A stretch of DNA of 64,000 bases from Celeribacter sp. PS-C1 (GCF_019429625.1 NZ_JAHXRW010000004.1:62001-126000), one strand, 5' to 3'. Counted from the stretch's first letter, positions 16,811 to 26,593 are shown. Numbers and translations are program-made. Notes: a model not told the origin generated them from the letters alone.

Positions 16811-17623
16811 ATGCCAAATCAAATCCGGCCTCAACACAGTGCCCTGACCCGTCGCCACCTTATGATGAGCGCTCTGGCTGTGGCCTATCCTTGGCCCGTT
16901 CGGGCGGCTGATAAGCCCGAGACCATAAGCTATGGCGTGGAAAGTTTGGACATCTATCGCGCAGTCGCGCCGCGTGGCGCAGTGATCTATGTCCATGGAG
17001 GCGCGTGGCGCAGAGGCTCGCGCAAGGCCGTGGACGCGAAACCCGATTGGTTCAACAGCATGAACCTCGATTTCGTCTCCATCGACTACCCGATGCTGCC
17101 GAAAACGCATGTCACCGATCAGATCAAAGCCGTGCGGCAAGCGATCGACTGGTGTTTCGCCAATATCGCCACGCCTGAGCGCACCGTGGTCATAGGCCAC
17201 TCTGCAGGCGCGCATCTGGTCGCTATGGCCGCACTCACGGGGTGGATGCCACAGCCAGCGGGGGTGATCGTCAATGACAGTGGGGCCGTCGATCTGATCA
17301 CGCTGGCGCGCGCCCATCAGGGCCAGCTGCCTTTTGGCACATCAAACGCCTTTAAAGACCGCGACCAATGGGGGGCGTTGTCACCCGCGTACAATCTTGC
17401 GAAGACCCTGCCGCCCATTCTCGCCATCACCTCACAAGCCCACGGGCACGGTATGGCCATGTCGAATTTCGTCACAAATGCGCGGGCGAATGACGCGGAT
17501 GCGACCTTATTCGATGGCTCTGATTACCGCCACGCCGAGGTGAACCGCACGCTGGGCACAGGCAAAATCCCCGATCTGGAGCGCGCCGTGACAGGGTTTA
17601 TAACCAAGGTTTTGCAGCGCTAA
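16811..17623 (+). CDS. Exported alpha/beta hydrolase (esterase/lipase-like)
   Basis: A 270-residue hydrolase with an N-terminal export signal containing RRHLMMSALAVAYPWPVRA, which has a twin-arginine but not a perfect Tat motif, so the route could be Tat or Sec. The mature part has the HGG oxyanion loop (YVHGGAWRRGS), nucleophile GHSAGAH near residue 133 and a likely catalytic His in DYRHAEVN. The HGGxW form fits the hormone-sensitive lipase / kynurenine formamidase-like branch. It ends 6 bp from the convergent ABC ATPase gene. Confidence 0.82.
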   Translation: MPNQIRPQHSALTRRHLMMSALAVAYPWPVRAADKPETISYGVESLDIYRAVAPRGAVIYVHGGAWRRGSRKAVDAKPDWFNSMNLDFVSIDYPMLPKTHVTDQIKAVRQAIDWCFANIATPERTVVIGHSAGAHLVAMAALTGWMPQPAGVIVNDSGAVDLITLARAHQGQLPFGTSNAFKDRDQWGALSPAYNLAKTLPPILAITSQAHGHGMAMSNFVTNARANDADATLFDGSDYRHAEVNRTLGTGKIPDLERAVTGFITKVLQR

Positions 17624-17629
17624 GCCAAC

Positions 17630-18739
17630 TCACGCGCTCTGATCAAACACCACCAACGCGCCCGGAGACCAGCTTACGCGGACCTGCGTGCCAACTCCCA
17701 GAACATCGCGGCCAAAGATGTTGCGCATCGAAATCCGCACCGGCTTTTCGACGCCCTCGAACCGCACGTCGTAATAGGTCATGTCGCCGTAATAGACGAC
17801 CTCGTCGACCACGGCGGGCGCTTCGCGATGCGTAGCTGATTGGCCCTCATAGAGCAGCGTCAAGGTCTCGGGGCGGAAGCCCACCGTCGCCTCGCCAACA
17901 GGCACGCCGCCCGGGCATTGCGCCTCGGTGATCTCGGTTTCGCCCAGCCCGGCAATCTCGGCGAGATAGGTCTCGCCCTCTTTTCGAACCGTTGCAGGCA
18001 AGAAGTTCATCACCCCGATGAAATCGGCCACACGTTTCGAGTTGGGCTTGCGATACAGCACCTCAGGGTCGTCGCATTGCGCAATCTCGCCCTCGAACAT
18101 CACCGCGATCCGATCGGACATCACAAGCGCCTCTTCCTGATCGTGGGTCACGAGAATAAAGGTGATGCCCACCTCACGCTGAAGCTTGATCAGCTCCACC
18201 TGCATCTGTTCGCGCATCTTGCGGTCGAGCGCGGAGAGCGGCTCGTCCAAAAGCAAAACCTTGGGCTTCAGCACCAGCGCACGTGCCAAAGCGACCCGCT
18301 GGCGCTGCCCACCGGACAGAGCATGCGCCGCGCGGTGACCATAGCCTTTGAGGCCGACCATTTCCAACGCGGCTTCGGCGGCCCGCATCTTTTCCGACTT
18401 CGACATCGACGCTTTGCGCAACCCGAAGGCGACGTTCTCAATCACGGAGAGATGCGGGAAAATCGCGTAAGACTGGAACACCATATTGGTCGGACGCTTG
18501 TTCGCGGGCACACCGCGCATGTCGCGGTCAGAGATCATCACAGAGCCGGTGTCGTAATCCTCAAAGCCCGCGATGGTGCGCAACAACGTGGTTTTGCCAC
18601 AGCCAGACGGTCCCAAAAGCGAGAAAAATTCACCCTGTCGGATGTCGAGATTGATGCCCCTCAGCGCATGATAGTCGCCATAGTGTTTGTTGACGTTTTG
18701 CAGAGAGATCAGTGGTTTATCAGCAGTCATATCAGCCAT
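17630..18739 (-). CDS. ABC importer ATP-binding protein, spermidine/putrescine (PotA) type
   Basis: A 369-residue ATPase that drives the permeases encoded just upstream. Walker A GPSGCGKTT is near residue 41, Q-loop FQSYAIFPH, signature LSGGQRQR, Walker B VLLLDEP and the H-loop THDQEEA, followed by a C-terminal TOBE domain (about 285-365). This architecture fits the PotA/CysA/MalK group; polyamine use is inferred from the permease pair. ATG 18739 is chosen; a TTG two codons earlier overlaps the permease stop. The transcript converges on the exported hydrolase gene. Confidence 0.92.
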   Translation of the reverse strand: MADMTADKPLISLQNVNKHYGDYHALRGINLDIRQGEFFSLLGPSGCGKTTLLRTIAGFEDYDTGSVMISDRDMRGVPANKRPTNMVFQSYAIFPHLSVIENVAFGLRKASMSKSEKMRAAEAALEMVGLKGYGHRAAHALSGGQRQRVALARALVLKPKVLLLDEPLSALDRKMREQMQVELIKLQREVGITFILVTHDQEEALVMSDRIAVMFEGEIAQCDDPEVLYRKPNSKRVADFIGVMNFLPATVRKEGETYLAEIAGLGETEITEAQCPGGVPVGEATVGFRPETLTLLYEGQSATHREAPAVVDEVVYYGDMTYYDVRFEGVEKPVRISMRNIFGRDVLGVGTQVRVSWSPGALVVFDQSA

Positions 18740-18741
18740 AG

Positions 18742-19539
18742 TCAAAGAAAGCCCCCGGTGTCATTGCCCGTGCGCTTGGCGCCCCGGCGGCGGAAAAATT
18801 CGGCGATTGTGATGAGAAGGATGGAGAGCACGACAAGGATCGTGCCCAAAGCCATCACCGCAGGCAGCAGTTTCGGGAACCGCAGCATGGAGAAGAGATA
18901 GACCGGCAAAGTCGGCTCGGCGCCGGTCAGGAAGAAGGCAATGATGAATTCGTCCATCGAGATGGTAAAGGAGATCAACAGTGCCGAAATGATCCCCGGC
19001 ATGACCAGCGGCAGAGTCACGAGGCGGAAGGTCGACGCAGGCGTCTCCCCCAGATCGTAGGCCGCCTCTTCGAGTGACGGATCAAGTGCTGCGAAGGCCG
19101 ATTGCAGGATCGCGATGGCAAAGGGCGTGCAAATGAGCGTGTGCCCCGCGATCACCGACCATGCGCCGGTGTCCAAACCCATACGCAGGATCACAATCAA
19201 AAGAGAGACCGCGACGATGATCTCAGGCAGCACCAGAGGAAGCATGATAAAACCCATGATGCCCTTTTGGCCGGGAAAGGAATAGCGCGACACGGCCATG
19301 GCGGCGAAAATGCCGAGAGTGGTGGCCAAAACGGCGGAGGTCACAGCGATCTTCAGAGAGTTCAGCAACGCGCCGTGCATCTCGGAGAGGGTCAAAAGCT
19401 CGGTGAACCATTCGGTTGTGAAGCTCTCCAGCGGGAAGGCGATGATCGTCGAGCTGTTGAACGCAAAGAGCGGCAACAGAAAGATCGGCGCATAGAGGAA
19501 GATCAGATAGAGGATCGCGTAGGTCTTGAGCGATTTCAT
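18742..19539 (-). CDS. ABC importer permease, PotC type
   Basis: A 265-residue inner-membrane permease with six hydrophobic helices and the EAA loop EEAAYDLGETPASTFRLVTLP near residue 180, which docks to the ATPase. The MDEFIIAFFLTG segment is typical of PotC-like permeases. It overlaps the preceding permease gene by ATGA and abuts the ATPase gene, so the three subunits are translationally coupled. Confidence 0.92.
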   Translation of the reverse strand: MKSLKTYAILYLIFLYAPIFLLPLFAFNSSTIIAFPLESFTTEWFTELLTLSEMHGALLNSLKIAVTSAVLATTLGIFAAMAVSRYSFPGQKGIMGFIMLPLVLPEIIVAVSLLIVILRMGLDTGAWSVIAGHTLICTPFAIAILQSAFAALDPSLEEAAYDLGETPASTFRLVTLPLVMPGIISALLISFTISMDEFIIAFFLTGAEPTLPVYLFSMLRFPKLLPAVMALGTILVVLSILLITIAEFFRRRGAKRTGNDTGGFL

Positions 19540-20438
19540 TTGCGCGCTCCTTTCTTTCCACCTGCGGCACGGTTGCCAAGGATCAGGAACGCAATCGCAA
19601 TCACCGCGACGATCAGCATGGCGAGCACCGCCAAAGTGGCCCCCAAAGGCGCGTTGTTGAGGCGCAGGAATTGCGTCTGGATCATATTGGCGATCATCAG
19701 CCCCCCCGGCCCACCAACAAGGCGCGGCGTCACATAGTCGCCAATGGTCGGGATGAAGACGATCAACACAGCAGCGACCACACCGGGCGCAGCCAAAGGC
19801 AGGGTTACGCGTAGGAAGGTCATCGTCCTGCTTTCCCCAAGATCGCGCGAAGCCTCCAAGAGGGAGCGGTCGATTTTCTCCAGCGCGACAAAGATCGGTA
19901 GGATCGCAAATGGCGCATAGGCATGCGCCAGCGTGATGATCACCGCATTGACGTTGTAGAGAATGAAAGACAGAGGTTCCTCAATGATGCCAACAGCTTG
20001 CAACCCAGAGTTCAGAACGCCGTTATAGCCCAGGATCACTTTCCAGAGGAACACGCGGATCAGGTAAGAGGTCCAAAACGGGATGGTGATCAGGAAAATC
20101 CACAGCGATTTATGCTCCGGCTTCACCCCGAAAGACACGAAGTACGCAATCGGAAAAGCCAGCACCACCGTGATCAGCGTCACCAGCCCCGAGACCATCA
20201 GTGACCGTAGCATGAGCTGACGATAGAGCGGATCGGTCAGCGCCTCTTTGTAATTCGCCAGCGTAAAAGCAGTGTCAAAATCGCGAACGCCGGTCTGTGT
20301 CCAGAACGAAATCACAAAAATTGCTATCAAAGGCACGGCCAAAAGCAACAGCGCATAAAGTGCAGTCGGGGACACCAAAAGCATCCCGATCCCCTGCTCT
20401 GTTCGGAAAAAACGACGTATCCTGCCGCTCGCCGCCAT
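19536..20438 (-). CDS. ABC importer permease, PotB type
   Basis: A 300-residue inner-membrane permease, first gene of the ABC operon. Six hydrophobic helices and an EAA loop (LLEASRDLGESRTMTFLRVTLP) identify it; IPTIGDYVTPRLVGG is characteristic of PotB-like subunits. I start at ATG 20438, which has AAGGGGAAGGAA before it; an upstream ATG at 20468 would add ten residues. No periplasmic binding protein (PotD-like) gene precedes it, contrary to the usual arrangement. A TTTGATCAAA palindrome lies about 75 bp upstream. Confidence 0.92.
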   Translation of the reverse strand: MAASGRIRRFFRTEQGIGMLLVSPTALYALLLLAVPLIAIFVISFWTQTGVRDFDTAFTLANYKEALTDPLYRQLMLRSLMVSGLVTLITVVLAFPIAYFVSFGVKPEHKSLWIFLITIPFWTSYLIRVFLWKVILGYNGVLNSGLQAVGIIEEPLSFILYNVNAVIITLAHAYAPFAILPIFVALEKIDRSLLEASRDLGESRTMTFLRVTLPLAAPGVVAAVLIVFIPTIGDYVTPRLVGGPGGLMIANMIQTQFLRLNNAPLGATLAVLAMLIVAVIAIAFLILGNRAAGGKKGARK

Positions 20439-20608
20439 GCTGTTTTCCTTCCCCTTAGTCTGGCCCATTCCGACCCTTATCCCCTGTCACTTGCCCTGAT
20501 CCTGAAAATATTTTGATCAAATTTGCAAGGGCTTTCCCAAAGTCATCCCGACCCAAAGATCAATTTCATGGCATGTGCCGAATGTTCGACCATCAAACAG
20601 GCAGCGCT

Positions 20609-21573
20609 TCAACCCTCAGATGCCCGCAACCCATGTGCCGACAAAAACACCTCCATCGCCCGCGCCACCATTTCGGGCCGTACCGAGCACCGGTCTGCGG
20701 TAAAGGTGGCCTTGGGCGCGGCCCATGTGGTGACAATTTCATAGGCGGGAAAGTAGTCCACCGTCTCATATGTCTCCGCCAAGTCCCCCGCCGCAGCACG
20801 TAGAACGGATTTCGAATAGGTCGTCGCCGCCAAAACATGTCGCCTGACGCCGTCCCGACCAACCGCACCGATGAAACTGTCAGCAAAAGCTTCACATTCG
20901 GATTGATGCCATTCAAAAGCCGCCGAATCTCAACGAGATCGGCGTAAACCTCGTCAAAGGTGAAATTGTGAAACACGTAACGCGCAGGATTAAAATCACC
21001 CGCGATGACACCCGGCGCCATCGCTAGAACGCGGCCTGTTTCGCGATCGATCCAGCCCTCCGTCAGCCCCAGAGTGAAGACGAAAACCTCCATTTCCAGC
21101 GCCAGCTCTACCACCTTCAAAAGATGCGCGCGGCGGGCCTCAGTGGCGTCGTCTAGCGTTGCGAATCCATCTGGCTCCACGCCCGGGCGCAACGCGTCGA
21201 ACCAGGCCACATCGCGGGTCATAAAATGGCGTTCGTCGACATAGATTTCAAACGCATCCTCAAGCAATTCGCGCAGCTGCCGCGCCGTATGGATATTGCC
21301 GTATCGCGCCGAATAGAGACCGTAACCGTGCCGCACGGCCTCCTCCTCGCTCATACCCTCGGGCTTTGGCTCCACATCCAGAAAATTCCCGCCCGCGCCC
21401 CGCAAACCCCGTCCGATATGCTGCGCAAAACAGCTTCCGGCGGTGGCGACGGCCGTCTGAGGACCAATTTCAAAAATCGGGGGGTAAATCTCTGGCCAAC
21501 GGCGCTTATCCGCCTCGACCACGCCGCTTTTCCAAAACGCCTGAGGCGGCAAATCTGAATAGGGATTTTGCAA
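20609..21573 (-). pseudogene. GSCFA domain protein, interrupted by a one-base frameshift
   Basis: The translation from about 21573 (TTG start, LQNPYSDLPPQAFW) shows the family motif TAGSCFAQHIGRGL, so it is a GSCFA domain protein, an SGNH-hydrolase-like family of poorly known function. The frame is family-like down to ASGD near 20840. There it turns into low-quality Arg-rich sequence, while the next frame continues the protein (HVLAATTYSKSVLRAAAG ... FLSAHGLRASEG) to a stop at 20609. Adding one C at about 20839 restores a full protein of about 321 residues. The motif normally read as VSPVPL is VSSVRL here, which hints at real decay as well as a possible sequencing error. Confidence 0.8.
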
Positions 21574-21644
21574 AAGACAGGCCTTTTCTGTTTCGAAAAT
21601 TATGAAACAGCGCGGCGAAACTGCCAAGGGCGAAAACAGGCCCA

Positions 21645-21684
21645 GAAAAGAGAAAACCGCCACCGGATTTCTCCGTGGCGGTTT
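21645..21684 (-). terminator. Terminator of the rplM-rpsI operon
   Basis: On the minus strand AAACCGCCAC (21684-21675) pairs with GTGGCGGTTT (21663-21654) and is followed by a T-rich stretch. Confidence 0.75.
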
Positions 21685-21708
21685 CCAGATTTCGGTTCCA
21701 GTAAGCGA

Positions 21709-22194
21709 TTAGCGCTTGGAGAACTGGAAGGAACGACGAGCTTTGCGCTTACCGAATTTCTTACGCTCGACGACGCGGCTGTCGCGGGTCAGGAAGCCAG
21801 CGGCTTTCAGAGCGGCGCGCAGTTCCGGGTTGTAAAGCTGCAGAGCTTTGGAGATGCCGTGTTTCACAGCACCGGCCTGACCGGAGAGGCCGCCGCCTTT
21901 GACGGTGGCAACCACGTCGAATTCACCTTCGACGCCAGCGATTTGAGCCGGTTGTTTCACGATCAGCTGAAGCACCGGACGAGCAAAATAGACAGACATG
22001 TCTTTGCCGTTGACGGTGACTTTGCCGGAGCCCGGTTTGATCCAAACGCGAGCGACAGCGTCTTTACGCTTGCCGGTGGCGTAGGAGCGGCCCAGTTCAT
22101 CACGAACGGGTTCACGCGGAGCTGCAACTTCGACGACGGTTTCGCCACCGGCGACGGCGTTCAGCTCGTCGAGGGATTTGATTTCATCAGCCAT
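21709..22194 (-). CDS. rpsI: 30S ribosomal protein S9 (uS9)
   Basis: 161 residues; the S9 core begins at [14 protein letters not shown] near residue 38 and ends with the conserved basic tail [17 protein letters not shown], whose final Lys-Arg reaches the ribosomal P site. The N-terminal acidic extension of about 35 residues is normal for alphaproteobacteria. It lies 2 bp after rplM, the standard rplM-rpsI pair, and is followed by a terminator. Confidence 0.98.
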   Translation of the reverse strand: MADEIKSLDELNAVAGGETVVEVAAPREPVRDELGRSYATGKRKDAVARVWIKPGSGKVTVNGKDMSVYFARPVLQLIVKQPAQIAGVEGEFDVVATVKGGGLSGQAGAVKHGISKALQLYNPELRAALKAAGFLTRDSRVVERKKFGKRKARRSFQFSKR

Positions 22195-22196
22195 GA

Positions 22197-22661
22197 TTAT
22201 GCGCTCCGGGTGTTTTTCTTGTTCATGGACTTCACGTCCAGAACTTCGGGGTTCTGAGCTTCATGCGGGTGCTCGGCACCAGCGTAGACGCGCAGGTTGG
22301 TCATTTGCTGACGGGACAATTTGCCGCCCGGCAGCATGCGCTGCACAGCTTTGGTCACGACGCGCTCGGGGTATTTGCCCTCAAGCAGCTCGCCCATGGA
22401 GCGGGATTTGATGCCGCCCGGGTGGCCGGTGTGCCAGTAGAAACGCTCGTCGGTGCGTTTTTTGCCGGTCAGTTGCACTTTGTCGGCGTTGATCACGATG
22501 ACATTGTCACCCATGTCCATGGACGGGGTGAAGGTGGCTTTGTGCTTGCCACGCAGACGCATAGCGACGATCGAAGCGAGACGGCCCAGCACCACGCCTT
22601 CGGCGTCGATGATGATCCATTTCTTGTCGATGTCCGCCGGTGTTGCGGAAAAGGTTTTCAT
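22197..22661 (-). CDS. rplM: 50S ribosomal protein L13 (uL13)
   Basis: 154 residues with the full L13 fold: [17 protein letters not shown] at the start, [18 protein letters not shown] in the middle and [15 protein letters not shown] near the end. ATG 22661 gives the usual [16 protein letters not shown]-terminus; the frame open to 22727 is not part of the protein. First gene of the L13-S9 operon. Confidence 0.98.
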   Translation of the reverse strand: MKTFSATPADIDKKWIIIDAEGVVLGRLASIVAMRLRGKHKATFTPSMDMGDNVIVINADKVQLTGKKRTDERFYWHTGHPGGIKSRSMGELLEGKYPERVVTKAVQRMLPGGKLSRQQMTNLRVYAGAEHPHEAQNPEVLDVKSMNKKNTRSA

Positions 22662-22833
22662 AGGTTCAGCCCTTATGGGATAGGAATTCGATTGAGCGTG
22701 TTCTAAGCATTTCGCGCGCCACGTCAAGCAGCTCTTTTTATGATTTAATAAGCAAAAACAACATCTTAAAAAATAGGTATCATTTTACCCCAATCTTTTC
22801 CGGGGATTCCCAGCCCAAAATCGGGTTTTCCAT

Positions 22834-22868
22834 AAAAAACGAACGGCGCGCCCCTCTCGGGACACGCC
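22834..22868 (-). terminator. Terminator of the TonB receptor gene
   Basis: A GC-rich hairpin (GGCGTGTCCC with GGGCGCGCC, imperfect) about 30 bp after the receptor stop, followed on the minus strand by six T residues. Confidence 0.65.
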
Positions 22869-22898
22869 AAAGCATTCCAGATGCCAAGATGCAAAGCC

Positions 22899-24983
22899 TC
22901 AGAACCGGAACGTCGCGCCAAGCGTAAAGGTGCGGCCCCTCCCGCCGATGCCGCCATTGAGACTGGTGTCGCCGGAATTTGCTTCGACATAGTATGTGTC
23001 GAAGACGTTTTCCACACTGGCAAACAGCTCCGCCGTCTCGCTGACTTGATAAGTGCCATAAAGATCAAAAAGCGTGTAGGACGGTTTGTCGATCATCATC
23101 GCCGTCATGTCGGTAAAGCTCGTGTAACGCGCAACGACGCTGTCGCCGACATAGCGCATCCGTGCGCCGATACGGCCGTCGTCACCCTGGAACTTCACCC
23201 CCAGATCAAGCGTCAGATATTCATTCGGCAGTTCACCATATTGGTCATGCCCGCCGCCTGCCTGCTGACTGGCCGGTTGATCCGTGTCGGACAGTGTGAC
23301 GGAAAGCGTGCCGAAGAAGCGCTCGGTCTCAAAGCCCCCGGCCAGTTCAATCCCCCGCAGCGTGGTCTTGCCCGGAACGTTGATGAACCGCACTGTGTTG
23401 TCACTGTCGGTCTCGAAGACGATGAAATCCTCGACATTGGATTGGAACGCCGAGGCCGAGACATTGTAGAGCTCGGTAGCATAGTTCACCCCGATCTCGA
23501 AGGTCTCCGCTTTTTCGGAATCGAGATCCGGGTTCACGCGGATCGTGGTGCCGCCGCCGGTGTGGGCATTGCCGTTCACGCCGTAGAACATCTCGGTCGC
23601 CGTCGGCGCGCGCATGGTTTTCGCATAGGAGGCATAGGTCGAAAGCGCGTCACTAAAGTGATAACGCGCACTCAGGTTCGGCAAAAGCTCCTCGCCCGAA
23701 TTGTCCAGCGGCACCACGGTGGTCAGGTTATTCACCGTCTCGGGAATTTCCCCCGACAGCTCCCATGTGTCATAGCGCAGCCCCGCCCCGAAATCCCAGG
23801 CGCCCATCTGGTAACTGGCCTGCAAGAACGCGCCCAGCTTGTCCAACTCGCCCGAGCCATTGGTGCCGCCCAGCTCATTCACATCGTAATCGTTGTTCGA
23901 CCACGCCAGCCCGTAGTCGAGACGCAGGTCGGGGGAGATACGGCTACTATTCGACACGGAGAAGCCCTTGGAAATATCCGTGCCCTCGCGCCCGATGTAA
24001 GAACCCGTGCTGCTGCGCCCCTCGCCTTCCGGGAAGTCAAAGGAGAAGTCCTGCCAATAGGCGCTCGCCGTGATGTCGATCAGCTCACTCGCGGGGTTGT
24101 AGCGCAGATCGGCAGAGACACTCTGGCGCTCCATATCCCAGATGTAGCCCGAGGAACTCGCCGGGAACATTTTGTTATTATAGTCCTGCGCCGCGACATT
24201 GATCTCAAGCGCGTCCGACGGGCGGAAGCGGGCTTTGGCAAGGATCGTGAGTGGCTCGTCCTGAGTATATTCGCTGGATTTGGTGCCATCGCCATCCGCA
24301 TATTGCCCATTCTCATAGCCGGAAATCGCCAGCATCGTCCCCCAGTCGCCGCCGGTGGCGAAATTGCCCTGCATGGCGCCCGCCGCCGTCACGTGCGGGC
24401 CGTAGCCATTGGTGCCGGCGCTGAATTTCAACATCCCGCCAACGCGTTTCTCCCCATCGAGCACATCGTCGATGCCGATGGTGCGGAAATTCGCGGCCCC
24501 CGCCAGCGCGCCCATCCCCGCGGGCCCCGCCACAGCGCCTTTGGCGACATCCGCCCCCGCGACGAGACCCGGATCGACAAAGACCTGATCGTCATAGGAC
24601 CCGCCATGCCCCGACATGTTGCGGAACGTCTGTGGGATGCCGTCGATCATCGTGTTGACGCGGCCCAAACCCTGCATCCCGCGAATGTTGACCGTGACGG
24701 CGGGGTTGTCCCCCGGCGAGCGCGTGAACACCCCCGGCACGGAACGTAGCGCGGTCGCGACATCGCCGGTGTAGCTGTCGCTGACGGCTTCGCCCTCCAA
24801 CAACACGGTCTCGCCGCCAGACAGCGTCTGGACACTGGTGTCATTTATATTGCCCTCGACCACGATCAGATCAAGGACAGTAATGTCTTGCGCGAACGTG
24901 GCGATCGGACAACAGGAAACTAGAATGGCGACACTGCACTGCAGGCGCAGACGGACCCCAGCGGTCCGGGTCAAAGTGGTCAT
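22899..24983 (-). CDS. TonB-dependent outer membrane receptor, heme/hemoglobin-receptor-like
   Basis: A 694-residue receptor. A signal peptide of about 31 residues ends near TFAQ, then comes a plug domain (about 45-165, NIRGMQGLGRVNTMIDGIPQ) and a 22-strand barrel ending in LGATFRF. In the barrel, TMRAPTATEMF and NPDLDSEKAETFEIG resemble the FRAP and NPNL boxes of heme receptors, with a His between them (NAHTGGGTT). Heme or hemoglobin uptake is therefore the best guess, but a siderophore is possible. AGGGG lies before ATG 24983. No periplasmic or inner-membrane heme transport genes are beside it. Confidence 0.87.
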   Translation of the reverse strand: MTTLTRTAGVRLRLQCSVAILVSCCPIATFAQDITVLDLIVVEGNINDTSVQTLSGGETVLLEGEAVSDSYTGDVATALRSVPGVFTRSPGDNPAVTVNIRGMQGLGRVNTMIDGIPQTFRNMSGHGGSYDDQVFVDPGLVAGADVAKGAVAGPAGMGALAGAANFRTIGIDDVLDGEKRVGGMLKFSAGTNGYGPHVTAAGAMQGNFATGGDWGTMLAISGYENGQYADGDGTKSSEYTQDEPLTILAKARFRPSDALEINVAAQDYNNKMFPASSSGYIWDMERQSVSADLRYNPASELIDITASAYWQDFSFDFPEGEGRSSTGSYIGREGTDISKGFSVSNSSRISPDLRLDYGLAWSNNDYDVNELGGTNGSGELDKLGAFLQASYQMGAWDFGAGLRYDTWELSGEIPETVNNLTTVVPLDNSGEELLPNLSARYHFSDALSTYASYAKTMRAPTATEMFYGVNGNAHTGGGTTIRVNPDLDSEKAETFEIGVNYATELYNVSASAFQSNVEDFIVFETDSDNTVRFINVPGKTTLRGIELAGGFETERFFGTLSVTLSDTDQPASQQAGGGHDQYGELPNEYLTLDLGVKFQGDDGRIGARMRYVGDSVVARYTSFTDMTAMMIDKPSYTLFDLYGTYQVSETAELFASVENVFDTYYVEANSGDTSLNGGIGGRGRTFTLGATFRF

Positions 24984-25316
24984 GGAAACCCCCTCATCGT
25001 TTGCATTTTCGATGTGCTGACGTCTTGGGGGCTGTCGCTACCTGGTCACTCCGCCTTCCGGATCGGAGCCAGCATGTTGCGCCTACAAAATCTTACTGTT
25101 TTTATCAAGAATAAATCTAGGTCGCGGAGAAACGTCGTTGCAAATTTGAAACAATCATTCGTGATATCAAACCTCATCGACACAAGTGACGCTCAACGTC
25201 TGTCGATTTCAAAACTGCGAAAAATGTATGCAATGGCATACAAGGCCATTTCACTCCGCCCCGAACTAGGCTAAAACAAAACCGACTCTTCCAGATATCT
25301 CATGGAGCTCCCCCAG
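24984..25316. other. Promoter region between the TonB receptor and icd
   Basis: 333 bp between divergent genes, AT-rich in the icd-proximal half. I find no convincing Fur, Irr or Rhodo-type iron box for the receptor. The clearest element is the dyad at 25225-25242. The 86-codon open frame at 25014-25274 has no ribosome binding site and no family-like sequence, so I do not call it. Confidence 0.5.
25225..25242. promoter_or_regulatory. Perfect inverted repeat upstream of icd
   Basis: TGTATGC-AATG-GCATACA, 7-bp arms with a 4-base centre, about 75 bp before the icd ATG. The TGTATnC/GnATACA look recalls GntR-family operators. The binding protein is unknown. Confidence 0.55.
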
Positions 25317-26531
25317 ATGACCAAGATCAAGGTAGACAACCCAATCGTCGAAATGGACGGCGATGAAATGACCCGCATCATGTGGGATTTCATCAAAAAG
25401 AAACTCATCCTGCCCTATCTCGACATCGATCTGCTCTATTACGATCTGGGTATCGAGAGCCGTGATGAGACTGAAGATCAGATCACCATCGATGCGGCTG
25501 AGAAAACCAAAGAAGTTGGCGTTGCCGTTAAATGCGCGACCATCACGCCAGATGAGCAGCGCGTCGAGGAATTCAATCTCAAGAAAATGTGGCGCTCGCC
25601 CAACGGCACGATCCGCAACATTCTGGGCGGGGTCGTCTTCCGCCAGCCGATCATCTGCAAAAACGTGCCGCGCCTTGTGCCCGGCTGGACCGACCCCATC
25701 GTCGTGGGCCGCCACGCCTTTGGCGACCAATATAAAGCCACCGATTTCCGCTTCCCCGGCAAGGGGCAGTTGACCATGAAATTCGAGGGCGAAGACGGCA
25801 CGGTGATCGAGAAAGTCGTCTATGACGCGCCTTCTGCGGGCGTCTATCAGGCGATGTACAACCTCGACGACTCGATCCGCGATTTCGCCCGCGCCTCGCT
25901 GAACTACGGTCTCAATCTTGGCTGGCCGGTGTATCTGTCGACCAAAAATACCATCCTCAAGGCCTATGACGGCCGTTTCAAAGACATCTTCCAAGAGGTC
26001 TTTGACGAGGAATTTGCCGAAGACTTCAAAAAGGCCGGCATCTGGTACGAACACCGCCTGATCGACGACATGGTCGCCTGCGCGATGAAATGGTCTGGCA
26101 AATTCGTCTGGGCCTGTAAGAACTACGATGGCGACGTGCAATCCGACACCGTGGCACAGGGCTTTGGCTCGCTGGGCCTGATGACCTCGCAGCTGATGAC
26201 GCCGGATGGCAAGATCGTCGAGGCCGAAGCGGCCCACGGCACCGTGACCCGCCACTACCGCCAGCACCAAGCGGGCGAAGCGACCTCGACCAACTCGATC
26301 GCTTCCATCTACGCATGGACCGGTGGCCTCAAGCACCGCGCGAAACTCGATGGCAACGAACAGCTGATGCGCTTTGCCACCACTTTGGAGAAAACCATCG
26401 TCAACACGGTCGAAAGCGGCTTCATGACGAAAGACCTCGCCCTTCTCGTCGGCCCGGATCAGGCCTGGCTCACCACCATGGGCTTCCTTGAGAAAATCGA
26501 CGAGAACCTGAACAAAGCTTTGGCGGGATAA
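25317..26531 (+). CDS. icd: NADP-dependent isocitrate dehydrogenase
   Basis: TCA cycle enzyme converting isocitrate to 2-oxoglutarate with NADPH. 404 residues; [19 protein letters not shown] at the N-terminus and [19 protein letters not shown] identify the homodimeric eukaryote-like (subfamily II) form common in alphaproteobacteria, unlike the E. coli type. ATG 25317 is chosen because GGAG lies at 25304-25307; an ATG five codons earlier is also in frame. A perfect terminator follows. A short dyad lies in its promoter region. Confidence 0.98.
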   Translation: MTKIKVDNPIVEMDGDEMTRIMWDFIKKKLILPYLDIDLLYYDLGIESRDETEDQITIDAAEKTKEVGVAVKCATITPDEQRVEEFNLKKMWRSPNGTIRNILGGVVFRQPIICKNVPRLVPGWTDPIVVGRHAFGDQYKATDFRFPGKGQLTMKFEGEDGTVIEKVVYDAPSAGVYQAMYNLDDSIRDFARASLNYGLNLGWPVYLSTKNTILKAYDGRFKDIFQEVFDEEFAEDFKKAGIWYEHRLIDDMVACAMKWSGKFVWACKNYDGDVQSDTVAQGFGSLGLMTSQLMTPDGKIVEAEAAHGTVTRHYRQHQAGEATSTNSIASIYAWTGGLKHRAKLDGNEQLMRFATTLEKTIVNTVESGFMTKDLALLVGPDQAWLTTMGFLEKIDENLNKALAG

Positions 26532-26557
26532 GACCCCCAGTCCATTCCGCCACAGAT

Positions 26558-26587
26558 GGCCGGGGCTTCCACGCCCCGGCCTTTTTT
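26558..26587 (+). terminator. Terminator after icd
   Basis: GGCCGGGGC (26558-26566), loop, GCCCCGGCC (26573-26581), then TTTTTT; a perfect 9-bp stem. Confidence 0.92.
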
Positions 26588-26593
26588 CATGCT

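Noticed and set aside
22881-24749. A 622-codon open frame on the plus strand
   Set aside because: Antisense shadow of the TonB receptor; no ribosome binding site or recognisable domain.
25014-25274. Possible 86-residue protein between the TonB receptor and icd
   Set aside because: No ribosome binding site, no family resemblance, and it covers a region with promoter features and a dyad.
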